NCBI GenBank assembly: GCA_034359265.1
Contig: CP136891.1
Coordinates: 65,634,001-65,698,000 of the forward strand
Direction of reading: 5' to 3'
DNA length: 64,000 bases
From: Canna indica
Lineage: Eukaryota > Streptophyta > Magnoliopsida > Zingiberales > Cannaceae
Below, piece after piece: positions 1 through 11,181 of this stretch (the stretch's first letter is position 1; every line of letters starts with the position of its first letter). A program made the translations under genes and the position numbers. The notes beneath the pieces are model-generated. The model was given only the letters and a program-made list of their open reading frames with translations. It made no database searches and had not been told where the DNA came from.

Positions 1-329
1 AATATGTTGGATTAATATGATATTAGGAATTTGTTGATATTAGTTGATTTATTTTTTGATTAATTTGTGGATTAATTTTTTGATTAGGATTTGTTGATAT
101 GTATTTGTCTATTTGAGATTTTTAATTAGGATATGTGGTTGATAATTGATATAGAATTATTAGTTTATTACCAAGCTAAGATTTTAGATTTAGGAATGAA
201 AGTTGTTGTTACGTGGTAATTTTAGACTTTTATTTATGTGGTAATGATACATGTAATTTTTATTTTATTTATGTATGTTAAATTCTGGAGTTAAAACTTT
301 GAATGATAGTGAATGAATGATATATTTCG

Positions 330-480
330 AATTAAATGGATCGGGGCTCAATTTTTTTTGAATTATTCGGGTCGAGCTCGGATTAAAAAATCAGGTCATG
401 TCGGATTTTTTTTTTTGAAATTTTCAAATTAATATTCAATCGAATCGAATTGAATCCAATCCATCCGATGCTCAGCCCTA
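330..480. repeat. Remnant of a hAT-like non-autonomous element (one end)
   Basis: The segment holds 'gggtcgagctcgg' type sequence and ends in 'ATGCTCAGCCCTA', the reverse complement of a TAGGGCTGAGCA terminus. The same style of terminus (TAGGGGTG...) recurs at 19435, 49657, 51772 and 59141. Such TAGGGSTGNGC ends are typical of plant hAT-related non-autonomous elements; that is family knowledge. The left end is not recognisable, so this is called a fragment. The first 330 bases are AT-rich, with repeated 'gattaatttgttga' words and no gene. Confidence 0.35.
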
Positions 481-1079
481 ACCGGTGAGAGAACCACATA
501 TCACATGCATTTGGATACTTTTTAGGTGGATTGAATCACCTTTAAAGCTAGAATGGTACCACGGACAACTCCGTCTTTCTTTTTATTGTTAAAGCCAACC
601 AACTTGGTCAAAAAATAATTAAATTGGATCCAAATCTAGTCACTCTGATGAGATCCAATTAAAACATGCCGGTTGGAAGCACACTGATGGAAGTATAAGG
701 TGTTATGATTAATATTTTGACGTTGAGGCCTTCTCCTCATAATTCATGCATGGCATGCAGATACACACTGGCCACCACCTGATACAGGCGATGCGATGTG
801 AAACTCGGATGGATGCACTGGTGCACTTGCATCTGCACGCAGGCCCTCCGCTCCCCTGTCCCTGACAGCTCTCTTTTGACTACTTTGAACCTTCCCATTC
901 AATCTCTCCTTTTTCCTCATATCAATCATCATGTCTTCTCCCTGACCTATCACTGCTTCCTTTTCCTGGGCAATGATTACATCTTACTTCCTTCGTTGAA
1001 ATCCAAACGATTGCAAATGTTGATGCATGATGGCGATATGAATCTCCACGGAAGCGGAAGGAGGAGGAAGATCCCTTTC
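481..1079 (+). promoter_or_regulatory. Upstream region of the subtilase gene
   Basis: No other gene is visible here. A weak TATA-like 'gtataagg' lies at 693-700, and the 900-1016 stretch is rich in C and T, like a plant 5' leader. In-frame ATG codons at 813, 1017, 1023 and 1038 precede the preferred start, so the leader could be shorter or the N-terminus longer. No operator or riboswitch was recognised. Confidence 0.3.
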
Positions 1080-3434
1080 ATGATGATGCCTCGGATTCTC
1101 CATCTTGCTTTCATCTCCTTCTTCTTCGTCTTCACTCTGTTCTTATCAGTTGCAGAGTCGGAGGAAAAGGCGAAGAAGAAGACGTTCATATTCCTTGTGG
1201 ATCCAAAGTTGAAGCCCTCTGCATTCGTCTCCCACGTCCACTGGTACTCCTCTCTCCTCCCTATATCTTCTCAACTCCTCCACCATTACCACTCCCTTCT
1301 CCATGGCTTCTCCGCCTCCCTCACCGCTTCCGAGGCCACATCCATTGGCGGACGCCGCGGCATTGTTGCCATCACACCTGACTCCGTCGTCCGCCCTCTC
1401 ACCACACGTTCCCCCTCGTTCCTTGGCCTCGACCGCCCCGTTTCCCGCCTCTCTGCCCTCTCCTGCGGCGGCTCCACAGTCGTCATCGGCTTCGTCGACA
1501 CCGGGATTTGGCCCGAGCGGCCCAGCTTCTCGGACCACGGCCTCGATCCGCCGCCACGCCGGTGGCAGGGAGAGTGCGAGGAAAGCGCCAGGTTTAATAC
1601 CTCCTCCTGCAACCGCAAGTTGGTCGGAGCCCGCGCCTTTTCCGCCGGCTATGCGGCCGCGTTCGGATCCAGAGCCAACGGCGAACTCCAGTCGGCTAGG
1701 GATTACGACGGCCACGGCACCCATGTTGCCTCCATTGCCGCTGGGGCGCCGGTCGCCGGCGCGGGGTTCGACGTCTTCGCCAGGGGCGTCGCACGCGGGA
1801 TAGCGCCGCGGGCTCGGATAGCGGTGTACAAGGTGTGTTGGGCGGCGGGGTGCATGGTCTCCGACATCGTCGCGGCCATCGAGAAGGCGGTCTCCGACGG
1901 CGTGGACGTGTTATCGCTCTCGATTGGAGCAACCTCGCCGGCTCCATTTTACCACCTCGATCCTCTTGCGATCGCCACCTCTCGCGCCACGATGAGAGGG
2001 GTGTTCATTGCCGCATCAGCCGGGAACGGCGGTCCCGTGCCAGGAAGCGTCGCGAATTCTCCGCCATGGATCACCACCGTTGGCGCCGGGACCATCGACA
2101 GAGAGTTCCCGTCCGTGGTCCGACTCGGCAACGGCGCGTACGTTCCCGGCACGTCGATCTCGACACGACCACGGCGACCTATCCGACGTTATCCGACACC
2201 CCTACTCTCCGCCGGAAAAATCAGCGCGGTGCGCAACCTAAACTCCCAGCGGATCAACGGCAGTATCGTGTTCTGGGAGTCGAACCGACGCGTGTCCAGA
2301 ATTGAGATCGGGGCCGCCCTGAAACGCGCAGGCGCGGTTGGCATGGTTGTCTACCACGGCGAGTTCGATCCCGAAGGCATACTCGCGGAGCCGCACCTGA
2401 TACCGACAGTAGCCGTAGGATCACGAGCAGCCGCGACCATTGATGCGTACATCAAGACGACTCGAAATCCGACGCTTGTGATCTACTCGAAGGGGACGGT
2501 GGTGCTCCCCGGCAGTGCTCCGGTGGTGGCATCCTTCTCCGCTCGAGGGCCAAATCCGGCGGTGCCGTGGGTGCTGAAGCCAGACATACTTGCGCCGGGG
2601 GTGGACATCCTCGGTGCGTGGACGGGTGCGATCGGCCCATCCGGTTGGCGCGCGGACAATCGACGGCCAGAATTTAGCTTGATGTCGGGAACATCCATGG
2701 CGTGCCCGCACGTTTCCGGGGTGGCGGCGCTCGTGCGCGCCGTCCATCCGGAGTGGAGCCCCGGGGAGATCCGGTCAGCTCTCATGACAACCGCGACGAG
2801 GTCTTCGGTGGGCGATGAGGCCGGGGAAGGAGGGCCGCTAGCGATGGGAGCAGGGCACCTCTGCCCGGAGAGGGCGATGGCGCCGGGGCTCGTCTACGAT
2901 TTGGGTTTGAACGATTACATAGAACTTCTATGCGGGCTAAATTACACGGCGAAATCCATCCGCATAATAACCGGAGCAAAAAGAGCTCAGTGCGAGGCGT
3001 CGAGAAGTGCCGCAATGGGAGTGTGGGGGTTCAACTACCCGGGCTTTGCGGTGACGGAGGAGGAGGCGGCGATGAAGGGAGAGGTGGTGTTCTCGCGAAG
3101 GATGAAGAGGGTAGACGGCAGTGGAGCGGGCCGTTGGTACAGGGCGGAGGTGACTGCGCCGAAGGGTTATGTGGTAGAGGTGGAGCCGGAGAGGATGTGG
3201 TTTAGTGGAAGAGATGGGGAGAAGGTGGAGTTCAAGTTGGTGATAAGATACATTTCGGATGACGAGGAATGTAAGAATATTAATGGTGGCGGCAGTCATG
3301 GGAGGAGGCGGCGGTGGTGGAGAGGTGGAAGGTTGAGGTGGTGGTCAGAGGAAGAGGGAAAGTACACAGTCACGAGTCCCATTACGATCCTTTCTTTTTC
3401 AAGTATAATAAATAATGTGACGCAGCGAAGATGA
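1080..3434 (+). CDS. Subtilisin-like serine protease (plant SBT1 clade, SBT1.6-like)
   Basis: Predicted secreted endoprotease of family S8, 784 residues from the ATG at 1080, in one uninterrupted exon. Order: hydrophobic signal peptide (about residues 4-25), I9 propeptide starting at KTFIFLVD with HWYSSLL, then the S8 domain. The catalytic residues are visible: Asp140 in VDTGIWPE, His212 in DGHGTHVAS, oxyanion Asn316 in SAGNGGP, Ser539 in SGTSMACPHVSG. A PA-type insertion (about 390-470) sits between His and Ser, and an Fn3-like C-terminal domain ends the protein. TTRSPSFLGL and GIWPERPSFSD place it near SBT1.6 of the plant SBT1 clade. I chose ATG 1080 because it directly precedes the signal peptide; 1038 or 1086 are possible. 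Odd: the C-terminal domain carries an Arg/Trp/Gly-rich insertion (GGGSHGRRRRWWRGG) and lacks the usual NVG motif. Such enzymes mature cell-wall proteins or peptides; the substrate cannot be read from sequence. GC content is far above the flanks. Confidence 0.9.
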   Translation: MMMPRILHLAFISFFFVFTLFLSVAESEEKAKKKTFIFLVDPKLKPSAFVSHVHWYSSLLPISSQLLHHYHSLLHGFSASLTASEATSIGGRRGIVAITPDSVVRPLTTRSPSFLGLDRPVSRLSALSCGGSTVVIGFVDTGIWPERPSFSDHGLDPPPRRWQGECEESARFNTSSCNRKLVGARAFSAGYAAAFGSRANGELQSARDYDGHGTHVASIAAGAPVAGAGFDVFARGVARGIAPRARIAVYKVCWAAGCMVSDIVAAIEKAVSDGVDVLSLSIGATSPAPFYHLDPLAIATSRATMRGVFIAASAGNGGPVPGSVANSPPWITTVGAGTIDREFPSVVRLGNGAYVPGTSISTRPRRPIRRYPTPLLSAGKISAVRNLNSQRINGSIVFWESNRRVSRIEIGAALKRAGAVGMVVYHGEFDPEGILAEPHLIPTVAVGSRAAATIDAYIKTTRNPTLVIYSKGTVVLPGSAPVVASFSARGPNPAVPWVLKPDILAPGVDILGAWTGAIGPSGWRADNRRPEFSLMSGTSMACPHVSGVAALVRAVHPEWSPGEIRSALMTTATRSSVGDEAGEGGPLAMGAGHLCPERAMAPGLVYDLGLNDYIELLCGLNYTAKSIRIITGAKRAQCEASRSAAMGVWGFNYPGFAVTEEEAAMKGEVVFSRRMKRVDGSGAGRWYRAEVTAPKGYVVEVEPERMWFSGRDGEKVEFKLVIRYISDDEECKNINGGGSHGRRRRWWRGGRLRWWSEEEGKYTVTSPITILSFSSIINNVTQRR

Positions 3435-4630
3435 GCTACGTGGCCTGCTTCAAGCTATCGTGTATGCGTGGATTGCTTCAAAGTCACGGCCTGTATAATT
3501 GCAATTCAGTGAAATTTCAATTATTTGTCAACCCGAGCCTCGAGTGATAGTGGCATCCGAGGATATTCCTAAATTTTGAGTTCAAAAATTGCAGCGTTAA
3601 GCTTTTTTTTTACGTTTTGTACGTCTTCTAATATATTTTATGCGTATATTATTATATTCATAACGATTGTATTATAAAATTAATCTTTTTTATAAAAAAA
3701 AATCGATCATTTTTACATGGTTTTTTTTTCTCGTAGAAAAGCCTCAAATTTTTATATTTGGCGTACGATTTTTTACGTGAGAATGCCCCACGCGCGTCAG
3801 GTTTTTAAAAATCACACCGTCACTTTATTACCCGCAAAACAAGGCTAATACTAACCATAAATCAAGATAACAAGGCTGTTTAAGTTTAACACTAACCATA
3901 AATCAATATAACAAGGCTGTTTAAGTTAACACTAACCATAAGTCAATATTGAAATCAAAGTTGAGTATGATAATTAGAGACTAAACTTTTATCCATTGAT
4001 ATTGCTCAGGGTGAAGGTGCAAATTTGCCTTCTACGGTTGAAAAAGAGTAATATTCTTCGTTTATTTCATTCGGGTGCAATATAATTTTTCAACTTATCA
4101 AATTGATGCAATGTTATCTCTCAATTTATCAAACTAGAGTAATCTTATCCTCACACTAACCCACGATTATAATTGATTTGCTTCAGTCGTTTGATCCGAA
4201 CACATATAATCTCAGTCATAAAATATTGATATGTCACACATTACGTGACATAATTAAATAATTAATATAAATACATAAACTATAGAATCCTAATTGAGCA
4301 ATATTGCATCCATTAATCTCTTCAATGTTATATTCAACCACATCTTCGAAGACAATCTCATATAAGAAAAAGACGTGATTTCATGTATGAAGGACATGCT
4401 TTTATGGAGACAAACATGAAATTCTCGAATATTGGTAAGAAAAAACCCGTGTAGAAGATATTATTCATGTCCTCGCTGTGGAGAAAGTGTACTAAATCCT
4501 GATTATTGGATAATAGTTTGTACAATTTCTTAGGTTGTGTACAAGGATTGTGTAGATATGAGATATTTATATTATTTTTTCAGCCAAGTGAGTGCAATTT
4601 TTTTCCTATGATATAACACTGATGAGGATA
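3435..4630. other. AT-rich intergenic stretch with a short tandem repeat
   Basis: No gene was recognised. 'CAAGGCT...AACACTAACCATAA' recurs starting at 3840, 3871 and 3912, a decayed tandem repeat with a unit of about 41 bp. A small palindrome (TGTCAcacattacgTGACA) lies near 4231-4252. The remainder is low-complexity AT-rich DNA. Confidence 0.5.
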
Positions 4631-5078
4631 TGAAAGTGGACTAGACTAAAATTATTGGGCCCGATCGAATTAGACCCAGTAGCGCCTCTCTCTTCACTCT
4701 GAACTGAATCACACGACCTCGCCCAGGAGGCTCCACCCAAGCAACGCCCTTTAGCTAGACTCAAAGCCAAGTCAAACGGCTCTATCCGGGATTAACCTTA
4801 TCACAAGAGACATACTATCATAAATCTGTCATCTTCGGGATTGGCCTCGATTCATTTTGGGCAACAATCCTAGTGAGATTACTGGGCAGCATGATCACAT
4901 CCACCGATAATATATACAGACGTAGTGCACCCAGGTAATCCTAAGTTTCAATTCCATAAACCTCCACATTGGAATCAACCTAACTTGGGTGTTAAAGTGT
5001 CTTTTGCAGATCCCCCCTGAACCAGATAATAAAATACACTAGATCGGACCGAAACACCCTAACTCTTAGGCAGGAACA
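4631..5078 (+). mobile_element. 5' LTR of Ty3/gypsy element 1
   Basis: It starts TGAAAGTGGACTAGA and ends TTAGGCAGGAACA, so it has TG...CA ends. It is homologous over its length to 45162-45625 (shared words: GGACTAGA, ATTGGGYCC, GAGATTACT, TTAGGCAGGAACA). It is followed two bases later by a primer-binding-like motif. About 448 bp, diverged from the other LTR. Family (Ty3/gypsy) is inferred from the gag that follows. Confidence 0.65.
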
Positions 5079-5080
5079 TC

Positions 5081-5098
5081 TGGCGTCCATCGTGGGGT
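5081..5098 (+). other. Primer-binding site of gypsy element 1
   Basis: TGGCGTCCATCGTGGGGT lies two bases after the LTR end. It resembles the TGGCGCCCACCGTGGGG class of plant gypsy primer-binding sites, with two changes. This position and similarity are what fix the 5' LTR boundary. Confidence 0.55.
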
Positions 5099-5329
5099 CG
5101 AGTAAAGCTTAACTCCTCCATAATGGTTGGAACCTGGAGCCAAGCGACCACCGTCACACGCCAACGACAATGACCCAATGACAACGATTGATCGCAGCCC
5201 GGTGACACTGAAACAACAAGGAACAACACTCCGGTACCAGCCCCACTTCTCCCTAAAGAGCCCTGATAGTAGGCAAACAAGATAGAAGCACAACATGTCA
5301 ACATCCACTACTAGAAAAAGGGTCATCAG

Positions 5330-5700
5330 CAACGGCTGATGCCGTTGCTGAGCCGTTGCTGAAGAGCATCAGCAACGGCTGAGCCGTTGCAATAGCGCCG
5401 TGACAGAAAGTCGCGTTGCTGATGACTTCGCAACGGATCAGCAACGGCCGCTCGGGCCGTCGCTCAAAACATTATCAGCAACGGCCGCTCGGGCCGTCGC
5501 TAAAACTATTATCAGCAACGGGTTTGCAACAGACCCGGAGCCGTTGCTGATAACATTAATAGCAACGGCCTCGAGTCCGTAGCAAAGCCGTTAGTAAAAA
5601 CCCGTCGCTAAGCCGTTGCTGTAGGTCATCAGCAACGGTTGTCGATACACTTTTAGCAACGGCTTTCCCACGGACGGCCGTGGGAAAGCCGTTGCTGATG
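5330..5700. repeat. Subterminal repeat array, 3' side of CACTA copy 1
   Basis: Many direct and inverted copies of CAGCAACGGC / GCCGTTGCTG, often followed by 'cgctcgggccgtcgct'. In En/Spm elements such motifs are the binding sites of TNPA; assigning that role here is inference from position and repetition. Short open frames across this array are artefacts of the repeat. Confidence 0.75.
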
Positions 5701-6007
5701 ACCCATACCTGCAAACAGAAATATTTCAAATTTCTAATTTCCGTTGATACATTGATACATTTATCTGATACATAACTCACACACCCATACCCTCATACAC
5801 ACATCACAAACATCTCATACACATTCATTCACACATCACAAACACACCAAGATATACATCAAAACAATTATATTTATATTCATAATTATCCACGATAGTA
5901 TAAACACAATTCAAATGTAAAATTGAAGTATCAACATCTGAGTAACATAGTCAATATAAATTAAACAAGTTCAATATCTGAGTAACAAAGTCAATATAAA
6001 CAAAATC

Positions 6008-7552
6008 TCACGATGACGATGGAGGATGACCTGGATCATATGGCGGGGTCTGGAGTGCTTGAGTGTACACCGGCGTGGACTGACTCGAGGACGACGGATT
6101 AGATGATGCCGAAGAGATGCCTGCTTCGGGATGACCTGACATGTTGCGTAGCATAGATTGTATATCTGTCATCATCTGACTCTGGCGCTCCATCATCTCA
6201 GTCTGACGCGCGACCGTCTCCTCTAGAGTCCTTATTCTGTTACTATGATCATAACTGGATCTAGAGGTGGACGGCCGCTCACCAGCGACCGGAGGGGTCG
6301 GTGCCCCAAGTGGCCCTAGTATGGCTCGCGCATGACCACTATCTGCGAAGCCATATACGCGGCCATGGTCCCAGCCACCTGCGGCCTCGACCCACGATGC
6401 TGCGTCAAAGTCCTCGGGGGTACCCCCGCGCTGCACCACCGTCTGGCTGTAGGTCTCCTACTCGAGTTTGATTTTTTGTTTAATATTTATCATAAAACTT
6501 AAATTATAAATATATAATGAATAATTTAAACAAATATATAATTACCATAATGTATGCAGCGCGGTTGTGGATGTACTCCCCAGTCCCATGTGCTCGACGG
6601 TGAGTCCGCTCAAACACTGCCATCGGGGAGGGTCGCTGGACAGTCCCGTCATCCGACACCGTCGTCTACATTTACAAAACAAATACATTAATTAGTACAC
6701 ATAATAACAAATAAAATATATAATTAAAAGATATACTTACCATACGGTTTGCGTGCACTGCAAATGCAACAGAGCCGCCGGTGTGACGCGCTGCTCCTCC
6801 CGACATGCGATTTCTAGCCGCATTCCGAGAAACCTCCTGCCATCGATCCGTCGACCATATCCCCACGAGCTGGTCCCATATATCCGGAGTAATCCAACCG
6901 GGGCCGTATCCCCGAGTCTCCGCGATGTTAGTGGTCCCAGCTCGGGCCATCGCCTGGGACCGAGCTTGCCCCAGCTGCCCGTTGTACCTTGCCCGAGAAA
7001 TAGCCTCCCAGGCAGCGTAAATGAAGGGCCTCTGGTCCTCGGCCCATGTATAGCGAGCCTGCAAAATAATAATATCAGTACCAATATTAATATATCATCA
7101 TGCATGTAAAAAAAATAATAATACGTGCCTCAAACTCGCGCCATAACATGTCGACGTGCTCGCTAGGCACGTGAGACCACGTAGGCCATGCCCCGTGCAT
7201 GTATCGTCGAATAGTAGAAGAAATGCTCCTCGGCACTTCTTCTTGCTGGAACCTGCACAACAAAAATAAATTTTAATATTATATTATGATATAATGAATT
7301 TGTAATGATTCATAATTCATGATATATTACGTACCGCTCCCCAATCACGCTAATCAATCTACGTGACTCTGTGGCTGGTGGAGGCTGCCACCTGTTCGGC
7401 CCGCGTGGCCGCCTACGTCTGGATGTACTAGCCTCGGCAGTATCATCGGAATGAGGATCAGCAACAGGAGGATCAGCAGCATGAGTAAGTGCTGGAGTCT
7501 CACCGATCGGAGACTCCGAAACTCTCCTGCGTCGATAACCACGACCAGACAT
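6008..7552 (-). CDS. TNPA-like CACTA accessory protein (Ptta/En/Spm, Transposase_24 type), five exons
   Basis: Second gene of CACTA copy 1, transcribed after the transposase and in the same direction. Exons by splice sites and reading frame: 7552-7335, 7252-7129, 7058-6741, 6665-6546, 6457-6008; together 1230 nt, 409 residues plus stop. It starts MSGRGYRRRR, a basic N-terminus. The middle carries MLWREFE|ARYTWAED, the W..F..KY.W pattern of plant Ptta/En/Spm proteins, and AWEAISRARY. The C-terminal part has a predicted coiled coil (RIRTLEETVARQTEMMERQ) and a Ser/Pro-rich tail. By analogy with En/Spm it would bind the subterminal repeats and help synapse the ends. Intron 2 appears to use a GC donor (GAG|GCACGT); a GT four bases on would break the frame. 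The same exon layout is kept in copies 2 and 3. Expression is untested. Confidence 0.75.
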
Positions 7553-7627
7553 ATCTGTCGAACAGACATATAATCAGATTATTGTATAAATAGTAGAGAT
7601 ATATTTAATAAAATATATACTTTACAA

Positions 7628-10600
7628 TTATTCTTCATCATCTGAATAATAGTCTTCGAATTCTTCTTCTTCTTCCTCTTCTTCCTCTTCTTCCTCTTCT
7701 TCATCTTCTTCATCTTCAGCTTCCTCAATTTCATGATCGTCATCATCAGCATATTCAACTTCTAATTGAATTGACGTTGTGTCTGCATCCTCGAGTATTG
7801 GAATAATACGATCCACAGCAGGAATATCTTCTTCTTGATAGAAACCAGGAGGATCATTTTCTCCTACTATCGGATCAATTTTTCCTCTACCTTTTGTCTT
7901 ACAGACTACACGCCAATCTGCTCTATCTTTATTTCGAGCCGGATACTTCGCGTAATATACTTGTTCGGCTTGTGATGCCAATATAAAAGGCTCATTTGCT
8001 GCCAATTTCGATTTATAATTAACCTCAACAAGTTTGTATTTTGGATGAACTTTCATGCCCCTTTCTGTTGTATCGAACCAATGACATCTAAATAGGATCA
8101 CTGATTTCAAGCCGAAGTAGTGCAACTCTATCACTTCTTCAATCAGTCCATAAAAATCCATATCACATTCAACATAGGTTGTCCCTTTCACGCAGACCCC
8201 AGCATTCATCGTCTTCTTTGCAAATGAATATTCAACCGTGTGAAATTTATACCCGTTAACAAAATATCCGCTATAGCACGACACAAGTCGCGACGGTCCA
8301 CTAACAAACTCAAATATTTTTTCATCTATTTCAGCTCTGTGATCTTTGCTGTAAGTCTGAATCCAAGTAGGGAAATCACGATTCCGTAATCTCTCCAATT
8401 CTTGATCGTTGTGAATAGAGTATTTTTGCACCATCTCAATGTCAAATATTTCAATGAATTGTTCAATCTCTGGACAATTGAGTAATACATACAAGTGTGC
8501 CAAATGATACTCTTCATCGCTTAAGTGTCGAGATGGACGAGAACCAAAAGCACGACCAGAGTGACAAAATATATTTAAACGTCCATCTGAATGTCGAACA
8601 CCCCCATCGTCGTTACGTGGAAGACGATCAAATCTTGTCTGTACTGTCGATTCAAAGTAAAATGAGCAGAATGTTGAAATTTCTTGGATGATATACGATT
8701 CAGATATTGATCCTTCAACAGCTGCGGTGTTCTTTACTTTTTTCTTCAGACGATTCATGTATCTTTCAAATAAGTACATCCAACGATATTGAACGGGGCC
8801 ACCAACTCGTGCCTCGTATGCCAAGTGTATCGGTAGATGCTCCATCGAGTCAAAAAATGCAGGAGGGAAAAACTGCTCCAGCTTGCATATGATTTCAACA
8901 ATATTATTTTCAAGTGTTGACATATCTTCGACTCGAAGGACATTTGCACAGATGCTTCTAAAAAACATACTTAATTCAGTCAACGGACCCCAAATATTAT
9001 CAGGTAGAAGATCTCGAAATGCGATCGGAAGTAATCTCTGCATGAATACATGACAATCATGGCTCTTCATCCCTGATATTTTGCAATCATCGACGTTCAC
9101 ACATCGAGATAAGTTTGAAGCATATCCATCGGGTAATCTGAGTTCTTTTACCCATTGACAAACATCTTTGATCTGTTGTTTATTTAACACATATAGGGCC
9201 TTCGGTTTCAGATATCGTCCGTTGACCTCTTGTAACTCCAACTCTGGTCTTTTACAAAGTATTTTCAGATCATGTCGGGCTTTGACATTATCTTTAGTTT
9301 TTCCAGAAATATCCATCACAGTGTTGAAAATATTATCAAACACATTTTTTTCAATGTGCATGACATCTAAATTATGTCGAATCAATAATGAACTCCAATA
9401 GGGCAATTCCCAAAAGATACTTTTTTTCACCCAGTTGTGTGTTTGGCCAAAACCTGACACTCTTTCATTGCGACCGAATACTATATCTGGAAGTGCTGAA
9501 ACACGTGCTAACATTTGTTCACCAGACAACATCGGTGGTGGCCCATCTCTTTCGACTCTGCCCTTAGTAAATTTATTACGATTCCTTCGATACTGGTGAT
9601 GAACCGGTAGGAATCGACGATGACAATCAAAGAATGAGATTTTTCGTCCGTTCTGAAGACTGATTGATTTAGAGTGTTCCATACAATACGGGCAAGAGAG
9701 TCGGCCGTGAGTGCTCCAACCCGACAACATGCCGTACGCGGGGAAATCATTGATTGTCCACAAGACCGCGGCCTTTAAATTGAAGTTTTGCTTCCGATGA
9801 CAATCATAAGTGACAGCTCCCTCAGTCCACAATGTTTTCAATTCATCTATCAAGGGTCTGAGAAATATGTCAATTTCTTTTCGCGGGCCCTTAGGACCCG
9901 GAATAATCATCGAAAGATAAATAAATTCATCTTTCATGCACATTGACGGTGGCAAATTATAAACTGTCAACAGCACTGGCCAAACTGAATAAGGAGTTGC
10001 AGAATGCCCAAACGGATTAAAACCATCTGTGCACAATCCCAATATGATATTTCTAGTATCCATAGCAAATGAAGGATAACATGTATCCAAATGTTTCCAT
10101 GCTTCACTGTCAGATGGATGAGTCATTACTGTATCATCACGACTTCTTGCATGCCAACTCATGTAGGGGGCTGTCTTTTCCGACATGAATAATCTTTGAA
10201 GCCTCGGTGTTAGTGGAAAATACCGAAGCACCTTAAACGGGATATTTTTCTGTCGGACCGATTTCTTCTCCTTGTAACGAGGGTGTTGACATACAGGGCA
10301 TTTATCCAACTGCACATTTTCTTTATAATATAAAATGCAGTTATTTTGGCACGCGTGTATTTTTTCGTACCCAAGCCCCAATTTTCTCATTAGCTTTTTA
10401 GTCTTATAAAAAGTAGGCTCAAACTTGTTATCAGTAGGCAGCATTCCATTAATCAATCCAGCAATCCGATCATACGCAACTCCGCTGATATTACAATCGG
10501 CCTTGATGTTTAAGAGCTGTGTCATTGCTGAAAACCTAGTGTATTTAGGACAATTCTCATACAAAGGTTCATCGGCAGCTTTCAACATCTCGTAAAATTC

Positions 10601-11107
10601 TGCAGCTTCTTTATTCGGTAATTCAATCTCTACCGCAGCCCCTACTTCTGTGATATCAACCGCTGTAGTATCTGGTGGGACTGATGTCTGAAGAACTGGC
10701 CGATCAACATTATCATTCAGGTGGAATTGACCCCCAAGACTATCAAGTATCATAGTTCTATAAGGATTACATTGACCGGATGAAGAAGCACCAGCAGAGG
10801 AAGATTCACCATATGTCTGAACGACAGGATTGCTCGACGTCCCGACTTCGCGTGACTCCCCGTGACAAGTCCATAGAAAATATCTTGGTGTAAATCCTTT
10901 GGTATATAGATGCAGAGTGACAGTCTCCCGATCCAAAAATCGGCCATTCGAACAAATGCGGCACGGACATCGGATTTGATCACCCATGCTAACGAAATTC
11001 CGATTCGAATAGGCGAAATTTAGGAAGTACGTTACGCCTAATCGAAACTCATTCGTTAAAGCTCCATGATCAAAACGTCGGTACATCCAACTTCGATCAG
11101 CCGACAT
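7628..11107 (-). CDS. TNP2-type CACTA transposase
   Basis: Intact single-exon ORF of 1159 residues from the first ATG (11107); an upstream in-frame TTG at 11128 is not needed. Order, by position and recognisable motifs: N-terminal transposase-associated domain (WMYRRFD...CRICSNG...LYTKGF), a Cys cluster (CQNNC...KCPVCQHPRY), and the tnp2 catalytic region with LCTDGFNPFG (about residue 360), KEIDIFLRPL (about 410) and LDVMHIEKNVFDN (about 580), which carry the acidic residues conserved in CACTA transposases. DUF4218 follows (SGMKSHDCHVFMQRLLP...FRDLLPDN), then DUF4216 (HYFGLKSVILFRCHWFD), and an acidic Glu/Asp tail encoded by a GAA/GAG run. It would excise and integrate the element by binding its CACTA ends. 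No frameshift or stop is seen, unlike copies 2 and 3. Confidence 0.9.
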   Translation of the reverse strand: MSADRSWMYRRFDHGALTNEFRLGVTYFLNFAYSNRNFVSMGDQIRCPCRICSNGRFLDRETVTLHLYTKGFTPRYFLWTCHGESREVGTSSNPVVQTYGESSSAGASSSGQCNPYRTMILDSLGGQFHLNDNVDRPVLQTSVPPDTTAVDITEVGAAVEIELPNKEAAEFYEMLKAADEPLYENCPKYTRFSAMTQLLNIKADCNISGVAYDRIAGLINGMLPTDNKFEPTFYKTKKLMRKLGLGYEKIHACQNNCILYYKENVQLDKCPVCQHPRYKEKKSVRQKNIPFKVLRYFPLTPRLQRLFMSEKTAPYMSWHARSRDDTVMTHPSDSEAWKHLDTCYPSFAMDTRNIILGLCTDGFNPFGHSATPYSVWPVLLTVYNLPPSMCMKDEFIYLSMIIPGPKGPRKEIDIFLRPLIDELKTLWTEGAVTYDCHRKQNFNLKAAVLWTINDFPAYGMLSGWSTHGRLSCPYCMEHSKSISLQNGRKISFFDCHRRFLPVHHQYRRNRNKFTKGRVERDGPPPMLSGEQMLARVSALPDIVFGRNERVSGFGQTHNWVKKSIFWELPYWSSLLIRHNLDVMHIEKNVFDNIFNTVMDISGKTKDNVKARHDLKILCKRPELELQEVNGRYLKPKALYVLNKQQIKDVCQWVKELRLPDGYASNLSRCVNVDDCKISGMKSHDCHVFMQRLLPIAFRDLLPDNIWGPLTELSMFFRSICANVLRVEDMSTLENNIVEIICKLEQFFPPAFFDSMEHLPIHLAYEARVGGPVQYRWMYLFERYMNRLKKKVKNTAAVEGSISESYIIQEISTFCSFYFESTVQTRFDRLPRNDDGGVRHSDGRLNIFCHSGRAFGSRPSRHLSDEEYHLAHLYVLLNCPEIEQFIEIFDIEMVQKYSIHNDQELERLRNRDFPTWIQTYSKDHRAEIDEKIFEFVSGPSRLVSCYSGYFVNGYKFHTVEYSFAKKTMNAGVCVKGTTYVECDMDFYGLIEEVIELHYFGLKSVILFRCHWFDTTERGMKVHPKYKLVEVNYKSKLAANEPFILASQAEQVYYAKYPARNKDRADWRVVCKTKGRGKIDPIVGENDPPGFYQEEDIPAVDRIIPILEDADTTSIQLEVEYADDDDHEIEEAEDEEDEEEEEEEEEEEEEEFEDYYSDDEE

Positions 11108-11181
11108 GATTCTGTCAATCAATGACAATTTCTTTGGTTAATGTCTTTAGGTGAGATGGTCCTATTCCATTCGGGATTTAT

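Noticed and set aside
1146..1724. Minus-strand 192-residue ORF opposite the subtilase
   Set aside because: Shadow of a GC-rich coding region; the plus frame has all catalytic motifs.
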